Below are positions 33,978 through 45,962 of a stretch of DNA of 64,000 bases, piece by piece; position 1 is the stretch's first letter; the number at the start of each line of letters is the position of its first letter. The stretch spans positions 92,426,542-92,490,541 of the forward strand of contig OV050032.1 of the NCBI GenBank assembly GCA_920105625.2. The letters are read 5' to 3'. The position numbers were made by a program, and so were the translations under genes. A model generated the notes under the pieces. That model searched no databases. It was not told the origin of the DNA and saw only the letters and a program-made list of their open reading frames with translations. The stretch comes from Clusia tigrina. Its lineage: Eukaryota; Arthropoda; Insecta; Diptera; Clusiidae.

Positions 33978-34256
33978 ATTTATAGTTAAAATTCAGAGAC
34001 CGGTTTTGTACAACTCTGGGTTATAAACCAATGTTGTGCATTCTTCTTTCTCTCTTTTCCTATGTTCGTCAAAGCGCTGCCTAAAATGGCCATTTGATCT
34101 TGAACATCGAAAGAGTGAAGAGAGGGTGCAAAACTGCGGTAAGTTTGTAGTATTTGATCATCAATGTACTAAATTTAATTATTTTACAGAATAAACATAC
34201 GTACACCCGTAGTTGTTTTAAGCAAACCCTCTTTAGCCAAAGTCGTAGCCGCGACA
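33946..34256 (+). repeat. BEL 3' LTR (311 bp)
   Basis: Copy of 28045-28355 with C at 34001. Its first 32 bases complete the polyprotein frame (stop TAG at 33975-33977). It carries the second copy of the candidate intron (34139-34189). Confidence 0.96.
34190..34195 (+). terminator. Polyadenylation signal AATAAA, BEL 3' LTR
   Basis: AATAAA 61 bases before the end of the 3' LTR. It is positioned to end the full-length element RNA. Confidence 0.6.
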
Positions 34257-34261
34257 GACGT
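34257..34261 (+). repeat. Target site duplication GACGT, right copy (BEL)
   Basis: GACGT followed by TTTCTCAG, where ordinary monomers read GAAGTTTTCTCAG. It differs from the left copy GAAGT by A to C at the third base, probably a change after insertion. Confidence 0.8.
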
Positions 34262-37200
34262 TTTCTCAGTGTTTGATTTGGGACTCAAGGGTAGCATAGC
34301 TTTGAGCGATAGCTTTAATTGGCAAGAGGCTCGAGTACTTTATTGTTACAAAATTACAAGGTTTTATGACGCTCCAGTAAAAACTTACAAGCATTTGTAT
34401 GTTGCAAACTTTGATAGGTGTAGGACGTACCGTATAGAAGTTAGGGCCATTTGAAGTTTTCTCAGTGTTTGATTTGGGACTCAAGGGTAGCATAGCTTTG
34501 AGCGATAGATTAAATTGGCAAGAGGCTCGAGTACTTTATTGTTACAAACTTTCAAGGTTTTATGACGCGCCGGTAAAAAGTTACAAGCATTTGTATGTTG
34601 CAAACTTTGATAGGTGTAGGACGTACCGTATAGAAGTTAGGGCCATTTGAAGTTTTATCAGTGTTTGATTTGGGACTCAAGGGTAGCATAGCTTTGAGCG
34701 ATAGCTTTAATTGACAAGAGGCTCGAGTAATTTATAGTTACAAAATTTCAAGGTTTTGTGGCGCTCCAGTAAAAACTTACAAGCATTTGTATGTTGCAAA
34801 CTTTCATACGTGTAGGACGTACCGTATAGAAGTTGGCCATTTGAAGTTTTATCAGTGTTTGATTTGGGACTCAAGGGTAGCATAACTTTGAGCGATAGAT
34901 TAGATTGGCAAGAGGCTCGAGTACTTTATTGTTACAAAATTTCAAGGTTTTATGACGCTCCAGTAAAAACTTACAAGCATTTGTATGTTGCAAACTTTGA
35001 TAGGTGAAGGACGTACCGTATAGAAGTTAGGGCCATTTGAAGTTTTCTCAGTGTTTGATTTGGGACTCAAGGGTAGCATAGCTTTGAGCGATAGCTTTAA
35101 TTGGCAAGAGGCTCGAGTACTTTATTGTTACAAAATTACAAGGTTTTATGACGCTCCAGTAAAAACTTACAATCATTTGTATGTTGCAAAGTTTGATAGG
35201 TGTAGGACGTACCGTATAGAAGTTAGGGCCATATGAAGTTTTCTCAGTGTTTGATTTGGGACTCAAGGGTAGCATAGCTTTGAGCGATAGATTAAATTGG
35301 CAAGAGGCTCGAGTACTTTATTGTTACAAACTTTCAAGGTTTTATGACGCTCCGGTAAAAAGTTACAAGCATTTGTATGTTGCAAACTTTGATAGGTGTA
35401 GGACGTACCGTATAGAAGTTAGGGCCATTTGAAGTTTTATCAGTGTTGGATTTGGGACTCAAGGGTAGCATAGCTTTGAGCGATAGCTTTAATTGACAAG
35501 AGGCTCGAGTAATTTATAGTTACAAAATTTCAAGGTTTTGTGGCGCTCCAGTAAAAACTTACAAGCATTTGTCTGTTGCAAACTTTCATACGTGTAGGAC
35601 GTACCGTATAGAAGTTGGCCATTTGAAGTTTTATCAGTGTTTGATTTGGGAATCAAGGGTAGCATAACTTTGAGCGATAGATTAGATTGCAAGAGGCTCG
35701 AGTACTTTATTGTTACAAAATTTCAAGGTTTTATGACGCTCCAGTAAAAACTTACGAGCATTTGTATGTTGCAAACTTTCATACGTGTAGGACGTACCGT
35801 ATAGAAGTTAGGGCCATTTGAAGTTTTATCAGTATTTGATTTGGGACTCAAGGGTAGCATAGCTTTGAGCGATAGATTAAATTGACAAAAGGTTCGAGTA
35901 CTTTATTGTTACAAAATTTCAAGGTTTTATGACGCTCCAGTAAAAAGTTACAAGCTTTTGTATGTTGCAAACTTTGATAGGTGTAGGACGTACCGTATAG
36001 AAGTTAGGGCCATTTGAAGTTTTCTCAGTGTTTGATTTGGGACTCAAGGGTAGCATAGCTTTGAGCGATAAATTAGATTGGCAAAAGGCTCGAGTAATTT
36101 ATTGTTACAAAATTTCAAGGTTTTGTGACGCTCCAGTAAAAAGTTACAAGCATTTGTATGTTGCAAACTTTGATAGGTATAGGACGTACCGTATAGAAGT
36201 TAGGGCCATTTGAAGTTTTCTCAGTGTTTGATTTGGGACTCAAGGGTAGCATAGCTTTGAGCGATAGATTAGATTGACAAGAGGCTCGAGTACTTTATTG
36301 TTACAAAATTTCAAGGTTTTATGACGCTCCAGTAAAAAGTTACACATTTGTATGTTGCAAACTTTGATAGGTGTAGGACGTACCGTATACAAGTTAGGGC
36401 CATTTGAAGTTTTATCAGTGTTTGATTTGGGACTCAAGGGTAGCATAGCTTTGAGCGATAGCTTAAATTGGCAAGAGGCTCGAGTACTTTATTGTTACAA
36501 AATTTCAAGGTTTTATGACGCTCCAGTAAAAACTTACAAGCATTTGTATGTTGCAAACTTTGATAGGTGAAGGACGTACCGTATAGAAGTTAGGGCCATT
36601 TGAAGTTTTCTCCGTGTTTGATTTGGGACTCAAGGGTAGCATAGCTTTGAGCGATAGCTTTAATTGACAAGAGGCTCGAGTAATTTATAGTTACAAAATT
36701 GCAAGGTTTTGTGGCGCTCCAGTAAAAACTTACAAGCATTTGTATGTTGCAAACTTTCATACGTGTAGGACGTACCGTATAGAAGTTGGCCATTTGAAGT
36801 TTTATCAGTCTTTGATTTGGGACTCAAGGGTAGCATATCTTTGAGCGATAGATTAGATTGGCAAGAGGCTCGAGTACTTTATTGTTACAAAATTTCAAGG
36901 TTTTATGACGCTCCAGTAAAAACTTACGAGCATTTGTATGTTGCAAACTTTCATACGTGTAGGACGTACCGTATAGAAGTTAGGGCCATTTGAAGTTTTG
37001 TCAGTATTTGATTTGGGACTCAAGGGTCGCATAGCTTTGAGCGATAGATTAAATTGACAAAAGGTTCGAGTACTTTATTGTTACAAAATTTCAAGGTTTT
37101 ATGACGCTCCAGTAAAAAGTTACAAGCTTTTGTATGTTGCAAACTTTGATAGGTGTAGGACGTACCGTATAGAAGTTAGGGCCATTTGAAGTTTTCTCAG

Positions 37201-40200
37201 TGTTTGATTTGGGACTCAAGGGTAGCATAGCTTTGAGCGATAGATTAAATTGGCAAGAGGCTCGAGTACTTTATTGTTACAAAATTTCAAGGTTTTGTGA
37301 CGCTCCAGTAAAAAGTTACAAGCATTTGTATGTTGCAAACTTTGATAGGTGTAGGACGTACCGTATAGAAGTTAGGGCCATTTGAAGTTTTATTAGTGTT
37401 TGATTTGGGACTCAAGGGTAGCATAGCTTTGAGCGATAGCTTTAATTGGCAAGAGGCTCGAGTAATATAGTTACAAAATTTCAAGGTTTTATGACGCTCC
37501 CGTAAAAACTTACAAGCATTTGTATGTTGAAAACTTTGATAGGTGTAGGACGTACCGTATAGAAGTTAGGGCCATTTGAAGTTTTATCTGTGTTTGATTT
37601 GGGACTCAAGGGTAGCATAGCTTTGAGCGATAGATTAGATTGGCAAGAGGCTCGAGTACTTTATTGTTGCAAAATTTCAAGGTTTTATGACGCTCCAGTA
37701 AAAAGTTACAATCATTTATATGTTGCAAACTTGGATAGGTGTAAGACGTACCGTATAGAAGTAAGGGCATTTGAAGTTTTATCAGTGTCTGATTTGGGAC
37801 TCAAGGGTAGCATAGCTTTGAGCGATAGATTAAATTGGCAAGAGGCTCGAGTAATTTATTGTTACAAAATTTCAAGGTTTTGTGACGCTCCAGTAAAAAG
37901 TTACAAGCATTTGTATGTTGCAAACTTTGATAGGTGTAGGACGTACCTTATAGAAGTTAGGGCCATTTGAAGTTTTCTCAGTGTTTGATTTGGGACTCAA
38001 GGGTAGCATAGCTTTGAGCGATAGATTAAATTGGCAAGAGGCTCGAGTAATTTATTGTTACAAAATTTCAAGGTTTTGTGACGCTCCAGTAAAAAGTTAC
38101 AAGCATTTGTATGTTGAAAACTTTGATAGGTGTAGGACGTACCGTATAGAAGTTAGGGCCATTTGAAGTTTTCTCAGTGTTTGATTTGGGACTCAAGGGT
38201 AGCATAGCTTTGAGCGATAGATTAAATTGGCAAGAGGCTCGAGTACTTTATTGTTACAAAATTTCAAGGTTTTGTGACGCTCCAGTAAAAAGTTACAAGC
38301 ATTTGTATGTTGCAAACTTTGATAGGTGTAGGACGTACCGTATAGAAGTTAGGCCCATTGGAAGTTTTATAAGTGTTTGATTTGGGACTCAAGGGTAGCA
38401 TAGCTTTGAGCGATAGCTTTAATTGGCAAGAGGCTCGATTAATTTATAGTTACAAAATTTCAAGGTTTCATGACGCTCCAGTAAAAACTTACAAGCATTT
38501 GTATGTTGCAAACTTTGATAGGTGTAGGACGTACCGTATAGAAGTTAGGGCCATTTGAAGTTTTCTCAGTGTTTGATTTGGGACTCAAGGGTAGCATAGC
38601 TTTGAGCGATATATTAGATTGACAAGAGGCTCGAGTACTTTATTGTTACAAAATTTCAAGGTTTTATGACGCTCCAGTAAAAACTTACAAGCATTTGTAT
38701 GTTGCAAACTTTGATAGGTGTAGGATGTACCGTATAGAAGGTAGGGCCATTTGAAGTTCTCTCAGTGTTTGATTTGGGACTCAAGGGTAGCATAGCTTTG
38801 AGCGATAGATTAAATTGGCAAGAGGCTCGAGTACTTTATAGTTACAAAATTTCAAGGTTTTATGACGCTCCAGTAAAAAGTTACAAGCATTTGTATATTG
38901 CAAACTTTCATACGTGTAGGACGTACCGTATAGAAGTTAGGGCCATTTGAAGTTTTATCAGCGTTTGATTTGGGACTCAAGGGTAGCATAGCTTTGAGCG
39001 ATAGATTAGATTGACAAGAGGCTCGAGTACTTTATTGTTACAAAATTTCAAGGTTTTATGACGCTCCAGTAAAAACTTACGAGATTTGTATGTTGCAAAC
39101 TTTCATACGTGTAGGACGTACCGTATAGAAGTTAGGGCCATTTGAAGTTTTATCAGTATTTGATTTGGGACTCAAGGGTAGCATAGCTTTGAGCGATAGA
39201 TTAGATTGACAAGAGGCTCGAGTACTTTATTGTTACAAAATTTCAAGGTTTTATGACGCTCCAGTAAAAACTTACGAGCATTTGTATGTTGCAAACTTTC
39301 ATACGTCTAGGACGTACCGTATAGAAGTTAGGGCCATTTGAAGTTTTCTCCGTGTTTGATTTGGGACTCAAGGGTAGCATAGCTTTGAGCGATAGCTTTA
39401 ATTGACAAGAGGCTCGAGTAATTTATAGTTACAAAATTTCAAGGTTTTGTGGCGCTCCAGTAAAAACTTACAAGCATTTGTATGTTGCAAACTTTCATAC
39501 GTGTAGGACGTACCGTATAGAAGTTGGCCATTTGAAGTTTTATCAGTCTTTGATTTGGGACTCAAGGGTAGCATATCTTTGAGCGATAGATTAGATTGGC
39601 AAGAGGCTCGAGTACTTTATTGTTACAAAATTTCAAGGTTTTATGACGCTCCAGTAAAAACTTACGAGCATTTGTATGTTGCAAACTTTCATACGTGTAG
39701 GACGTACCGTATAGAAGTTAGGGCCATTTGAAGTTTTGTCAGTATTTGATTTGGGACTCAAGGGTCGCATAGCTTTGAGCGATAGAATAAATTGACAAAA
39801 GGTTCGAGTACTTTATTGTTACAAAATTTCAAGGTTTTATGACGTTCCAGTAAAAAGTTACAAGCTTTTGTATGTTGCAAACTTTGATAGGTGTAGGACG
39901 TACCGTATAGAAGTTAGGGCCATTTGAAGTTTTCTCAGTGTTTGATTTGGGACTCAAGGGTAGCATAGCTTTGAGCGATAAATTAGATTGGCAAAAGGCT
40001 CGAGTAATTTATTGTTACAAAATTTCAAGGTTTTGTGACGCTCCAGTAAAAAGTTACAAGCATTTGTATGTTGCAAACTCTGATAGGTGTAGGACGTACC
40101 GTATAGAAGTTAGGGCCATTTGAAGTTTTCTCAGTGTTTGATTTGGGACTCAAGGGTAGCATAGCTTTGAGCGATAGATTAAATTGGCAAGAGGCTCGAG

Positions 40201-40471
40201 TACTTTATTGTTACAAAATTTCAAGGTTTTGTGACGCTCCAGTAAAAAGTTACAAGCATTTGTATGTTGCAAACTTTGATAGGTGTAGGACGTACCGTAT
40301 AGAAGTTAGGGCCATTTGAAGTTTTATTAGTGTTTGATTTGGGACTCAAGGGTAGCATAGCTTTGAGCGATAGCTTTAATTGGCAAGAGGCTCGAGTAAT
40401 TTATAGTTACAAAATTTCAAGGTTTTATGACGCTCCCGTAAAAACTTACAAGCATTTGTATGTTGAAAACT

Positions 40472-43400
40472 TTGATAGGTGTAGGACGTACCGTATAGAA
40501 GTTAGGGCCATTTGAAGTTTTATCTGTGTTTGATTTGGGACTCAAGGGTAGCATAGCTTTGAGCGATAGATTAGATTGGCAAGAGGCTCGAGTACTTTAT
40601 TGTTGCAAAATTTCAAGGTTTTATGACGCTCCAGTAAAAAGTTACAATCATTTATATATTGCAAACTTTGATAGGTGTAGGACGTACCGTATAGAAGTTA
40701 GGGCCATTTGAAGTTTTCTCAGTGTTTGATTTGGGACTCAAGGGTAGCATAGCTTTGAGCGATAGATTAGATTGGCAAGAGGCTCGAGTACTTTATAGTT
40801 AAAAAATTTCAAGGTTTTATGACGCTCCAGTAAAAACTTACAAGCATTTGTATATTGCAAACTTTGATAGGTGTAGGACGTACCGTATACAAGTTAGGGC
40901 CATTTGAAGTTTTATCAGTGTTTGATTTGGGACTCAAGGGTAGCATAGCTTTGAGCGATAGCTTTAATTGGCAAGAGGCTCGAGTACTTTATTGTTACAA
41001 AATTACTAGGTTTTATGACGCTCCAGTAAAAAGTTACAAGCATTTGTATGTTGCAAACTTGGATAGGTGTAGGACGTACCGTATAGAAGTAAGGGCATTT
41101 GAAGTTTTATCAGTGTCTGATTTGGGACTCAAGGGTAGCATAGCTTTGAGCGATAGATTAAATTGGCAAGAGGCTCGAGTAATTTATTGTTACAAAATTT
41201 CAAAGTTTTGTGACGCTCCAGTAAAAAGTTACAAGCATTTGTATGTTGCAAACTTTGATAGGTGTAGGACGTACCTTATAGAAGTTAGGGCCATTTGAAG
41301 TTTTCTCAGTGTTTGATTTGGGACTCAAGGGTAGCATAGCTTTGAGCGATAGATTAAATTGGCAAGAGGCTCGAGTACTTTATTGTTACAAAATTTCAAG
41401 GTTTTGTGACGCTCCAGTAAAAAGTTACAAGCATTTGTATGTTGCAAACTTTGATAGGTGTAGGACGTACCGTATAGAAGTTAGGGCCATTGTAAGTTTT
41501 ATAAGTGTTTGATTTGGGACTCAAGGGTAGCATAGCTTTGAGCGATAGCTTTAATTGGCAAGAGGCTCGATTAATTTATAGTTACAAAATTTCAAGGTTT
41601 CATGACGCTCCAGTAAAGACTTACAAGCATTTGTATGTTGCAAACTTTGATAGGTGTAGGACGTACCGTATAGAAGTTAGGGCCATTTGAAGTTTTCTCA
41701 GTGTTTGATTTGGGACTCAAGGGTAGCATAGCTTTGAGCGATAGATTAGATTGGCAAGAGGCTCGAGTACTTTATAGTTAAAAAATTTCAAGGTTTTATG
41801 ACGCTCCAGTCAAAACTTACAAGCATTTGTATATTGCAAACTTTGATAGGTGTAGGACGTACCGTATACAAGTTAGGGCCATTTGAAGTTTTATCAGTGT
41901 TTGATTTCTGACTCAAGGGTAGCATAGCTTTGAGCGATAGCTTTAATTGGCAAGAGGCTCGAGTACTTTATTGTTACAAAATTACTAGGTTTTATGACGC
42001 TCCAGTAAAAAGTTACAAGCATTTGTATGTTGCAAACTTGGATAGGTGTAGGACGTACCGTATAGAAGTAAAGGCATTTGAAGTTTTATCAGTGTCTGAT
42101 TTGGGACTCAAGGGTAGCATAGCTTTGAGCGATAGATTAAATTGGCAAGAGGCTCGAGTAATTTATTGTTACAAAATTTCAAGGTTTTGTGACGCTCCAG
42201 TAAAAAGTTACAAGCATTTGTATGTTGAAAACTTTGATAGGTGTAGGACGTACCGTATAGAAGTTAGGGCCATTTGAAGTTTTCTCAGTGTTTGATTTGG
42301 GACTCAAGGGTAGCATACCTTTGAGCGATAGATTAAATTGGCAAGAGGCTCGAGTACTTTATTGTTACAAAATTTCAAGGTTTTGTGACGCTGCAGTAAA
42401 AAGTTACAAGCATTTGTATGTTGCAAACTTTGATAGGTGTAGGACGTACCGTATAGAAGTTAGGGCCATTGGAAGTTTTATACGTGTTTGATTTGGGACT
42501 CAAGGGTAGCATAGCTTTGAGCGATAGCTTTAATTGGCAAGAGGCTCGATTTATTTATAGTTACAAAATTTCAAGGTTTCATGACGCTCCAGTAAAAACT
42601 TACAAGCATTTGTATGTTGCAAACTTTGATAGGTGTAGGACGTACCGTATAGAAGTTAGGGCCATTTGAAGTTTTCTCAGTGTTTGATTTGGGACTCAAG
42701 GGTAGCATAGCTTTGAGCGATATATTAGATTGACAAGAGGCTCGAGTACTTTATTGTTACAAAATTTCAAGGTTTTATGACGCTCCAGTAAAAACTTACA
42801 AGCATTTGTATGTTGCAAACTTTGATAGGTGTAGGATGTACCGTATAGAAGTTAGGGCCATTTGAAGTTCTCTCAGTGTTTGATTTGGGACTCAAGGGAA
42901 GCATAGCTTTGAGCGATAGATTAAATTGGCAAGAGGCTCGAGTACTTTATAGTTACAAAATTTCAAGGTTTTACGACGCTCCAGTAAAAAGTTACAAGCA
43001 TTTGTATATTGCAAACTTTCATACGTGTAGGACGTACCGTATAGAAGTTAGGGCCATTTGAAGTTTTATCAGCGTTTGATTTGGGACTCAAGGGTAGCAT
43101 AGCTTTGAGCGATAGATTAGATTGACAAGAGGCTCGAGTACTTTATTGTTACAAAATTTCAAGGTTTTATGACGCTCCAGTAAAAACTTACGAGCATTTG
43201 TATGTTGCAAACTTTCATACGTGTAGGACGTACCGTATTGAAGTTAGGGCCATTTGAAGTTTTATCAGTATTTGATTTGGGACTCAAGGGTAGCATAGCT
43301 TTGAGCGATAGATTAAATTGACAAAAGGTTCGAGTACTTTATTGTTACAAAATTTCAAGGTTTTATGACGCTCCAGTAAAAAGTTACACGCTTTTGTATG

Positions 43401-43831
43401 TTGCAAACTTTGATAGGTGTAGGACGTACCGTATAGAAGTTAGGGCCATTTGAAGTTTTCTCAGTGTTTGATTTGGGACTCAAGGGTAGCATAGCTTTGA
43501 GCGATAAATTAGATTGGCAAAAGGCTCGAGTAATTTATTGTTACAAAATTTCAAGGTTTTGTGACGCTCCAGTAAAAAGTTACAAGCATTTGTATGTTGC
43601 AAACTTTGATAGGTGTAGGACGTACCGTATAGAAGTTAGGGCCATTTGAAGTTTTCTCAGTGTTTGATTTGGGACTCAAGGGTAGCATAGCTTTGAGCGA
43701 TAGATTAAATTGGCAAGAGGCTCCAGTACTTTATTGTTACAAAATTTCAAGGTTTTGTGACGCTCCAGTAAAAAGTTACAAGCATTTGTATGTTGCAAAC
43801 TTTGATAGGTGTAGGACGTACCGTATAGAAG
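40472..43831 (+). repeat. ~3.36-kb block repeated at +5491 bp, copy 1
   Basis: About 17 monomers recur in identical order at 45963-49322. Shared rare markers are TTATCTGTGTTTG with TTGTTGCAAAATTTC, AATCATTTATATATTGC, AGTTAAAAAATTTC, two GAAGTAA(G/A)GGCATTTG 195-bp monomers, GCCATTGGAAG or GCCATTGTAAG, GATTTCTGACTC, GGATGTACCG, TTCTCTCAGTG, TTATCAGCG and GATAAATTAGATTGGCAAAAGG. Confidence 0.88.
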
Positions 43832-45962
43832 TTAGGGCCATTGGAAGTTTTATAAGTGTTTGATTTGGGACTCAAGGGTAGCATAGCTTTGAGCGATAGC
43901 TTTAATTGGCAAGAGGCTCGATTTATTTATAGTTACAAAATTTCAAGGTTTCATGACGCTCCAGTAAAAACTTACAAGCATTTGTATGTTGCAAACTTTG
44001 ATAGGTGTAGGACGTACCGTATAGAAGTTAGGGCCATTTGAAGTTTTCTCAGTGTTTGATTTGGGACTCAAGGGTAGCATAGCTTTGAGCGATATATTAG
44101 ATTGACAAGAGGCTCGAGTACTTTATTGTTACAAAATTTCAAGGTTTTATGACGCTGTAGTAAAAACTTACAAGCATTTGTATGTTGCAAACTTTGATAG
44201 GTGTAGGATGTACCGTATAGAAGTTAGGGCCATTTGAAGTTCTCTCAGTGTTTGATTTGGGACTCAAGGGTAGCATAGCTTTGAGCGATAGATTAAATTG
44301 GCAAGAGGCTCGAGTACTTTATAGTTACAAAATTTCAAGGTTTTATGACGCTCCAGTAAAAAGTTACAAGCATTTGTATATTGCAAACTTTCATACGTGT
44401 AGGACGTACCGTATAGACTTACAAGCATTTGTATGTTGCAAACTTTGATAGGTGTAGGACGTACCGTATAGAAGTTAGGGCCATTTGAAGTTTTATCAGC
44501 GTTTGATTTGGGACTCAAGGGTAGCATAGCTTTGAGCGATAGATTAGATTGACAAGAGGCTCGAGTACTTTATTGTTACAAAATTTCAAGGTTTTATGAC
44601 GCTCCAGTAAAAACTTACGAGCATTTGTATGTTGCAAACTTTCATACGTGTAGGACGTACCGTATTGAAGTTAGGGCCATTTGAAGTTTTATCAGTATTT
44701 GATTTGGGACTCAAGGGTAGCATAGCTTTGAGCGATAGTTAAATTGACAAAAGGTTCGAGTACTTTATTGTTACAAAATTTCAAGGTTTTATGACGCTCC
44801 AGTAAAAAGTTACAAGCTTTTGTAAGTTGCAAACTTTGATAGGTGTAGGACGTACCGTATAGAAGATAGGGCCATTTGAAGTTTTATTAGTGTTTGATTT
44901 GGGACTCAAGGGTAGCATAGCTTTGAGCGATAGCTTTAATTGGCAAGAGGCTCGAGTAATTTATAGTTACAAAATTTCAAGGTTTTATGACGCTCCCGTA
45001 AAAACTTACAAGCATTTGTATGTTGAAAATTTGAAGTTTTATCAGTGTCTGATTTGGGACTCAAGGGTAGCATAGCTTTGAGCGATAGATTAAATTGGCA
45101 AGAGGCTCGAGTAATTTATTGTTACAAAATTTCAAGGTTTTGTGACGCTCCAGTAAAAAGTTACAAGCATTTGTATGTTGCAAACTTTGATAGGTGTAGG
45201 ACGTACCTTATGGAAGTTAGGGCCATTTGAAGTTTTCTCAGTGTTTGATTTGGGACTCAAGGGTAGCATAGCTTTGAGCGATAGATTAAATTGGCAAGAG
45301 GCTCGAGTACTTTATTGTTACAAAATTTCAAGGTTTTGTGACGCTCCAGTAAAAAGTTACAAGCATTTGTATGTTGCAAACTTTGATAGGTGTAGGACGT
45401 ACCGTATAGAAGTTAGGGCCATTGGAAGTTTTATAAGTGTTTGATTTGGGACTCAAGGGTAGCATAGCTTTGAGCGATAGCTTTAATTGGCAAGAGGCTC
45501 GATTAATTTATAGTTACAAAATTTCAAGGTTTCATGACGCTCCAGTAAAGACTTACAAGCATTTGTATGTTGCAAACTTTGATAGGCGTAGGACGTACCG
45601 TATAGAAGTTAGGGCCATTTGAAGTTTTCTCAGTGTTTGATTTGGGACTCAAGGGTAGCATAGCTTTGAGCGATAGATTAGATTGGCAAGAGGCTCGAGT
45701 ACTTTATAGTTAAAAAATTTCAAGGTTTTATGACGCTCCAGTCAAAACTTACAAGCATTTGTATATTGCAAACTTTGATAGGTGTAGGACGTACCGTATA
45801 CAAGTTAGGGCCATTTGAAGTTTTATCAGTGTTTGATTTCTGACTCAAGGGTAGCATAGCTTTGAGCGATAGCTTTAATTGGCAAGAGGCTCGAGTACTT
45901 TATTGTTACAAAATTACTAGGTTTTATGACGCTCCAGTAAAAAGTTACAAGCATTTGTATGT

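Larger units (their letters stand above)
28045..34256 (+). mobile_element. Full-length BEL/Pao LTR retrotransposon
   Basis: A 6212-bp element with two 311-bp LTRs beginning TGTTGGAAAA and ending CCGCGACA. Five bases flank it on each side (GAAGT left, GACGT right, one mismatch); five is typical of BEL/Pao. The LTRs differ at one position (T28100 against C34001), so the insertion is very young. One open frame encodes Gag, protease, reverse transcriptase, RNase H and integrase in that order, with the BEL-specific Gag, protease-like and C-terminal regions. No envelope gene follows integrase. The element is on the same strand as the copia element and the satellite. Confidence 0.97.

Noticed and set aside
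33700..34256. Envelope gene after BEL integrase
   Set aside because: The polyprotein ends inside the 3' LTR and no additional frame of suitable length exists between integrase and the LTR.
6777..34256. Interpretation of the whole 6.8-34.3 kb as one nested composite transposon
   Set aside because: The two elements have unrelated LTRs and separate target duplications, with 16.7 kb of ordinary satellite between them. They are independent insertions.
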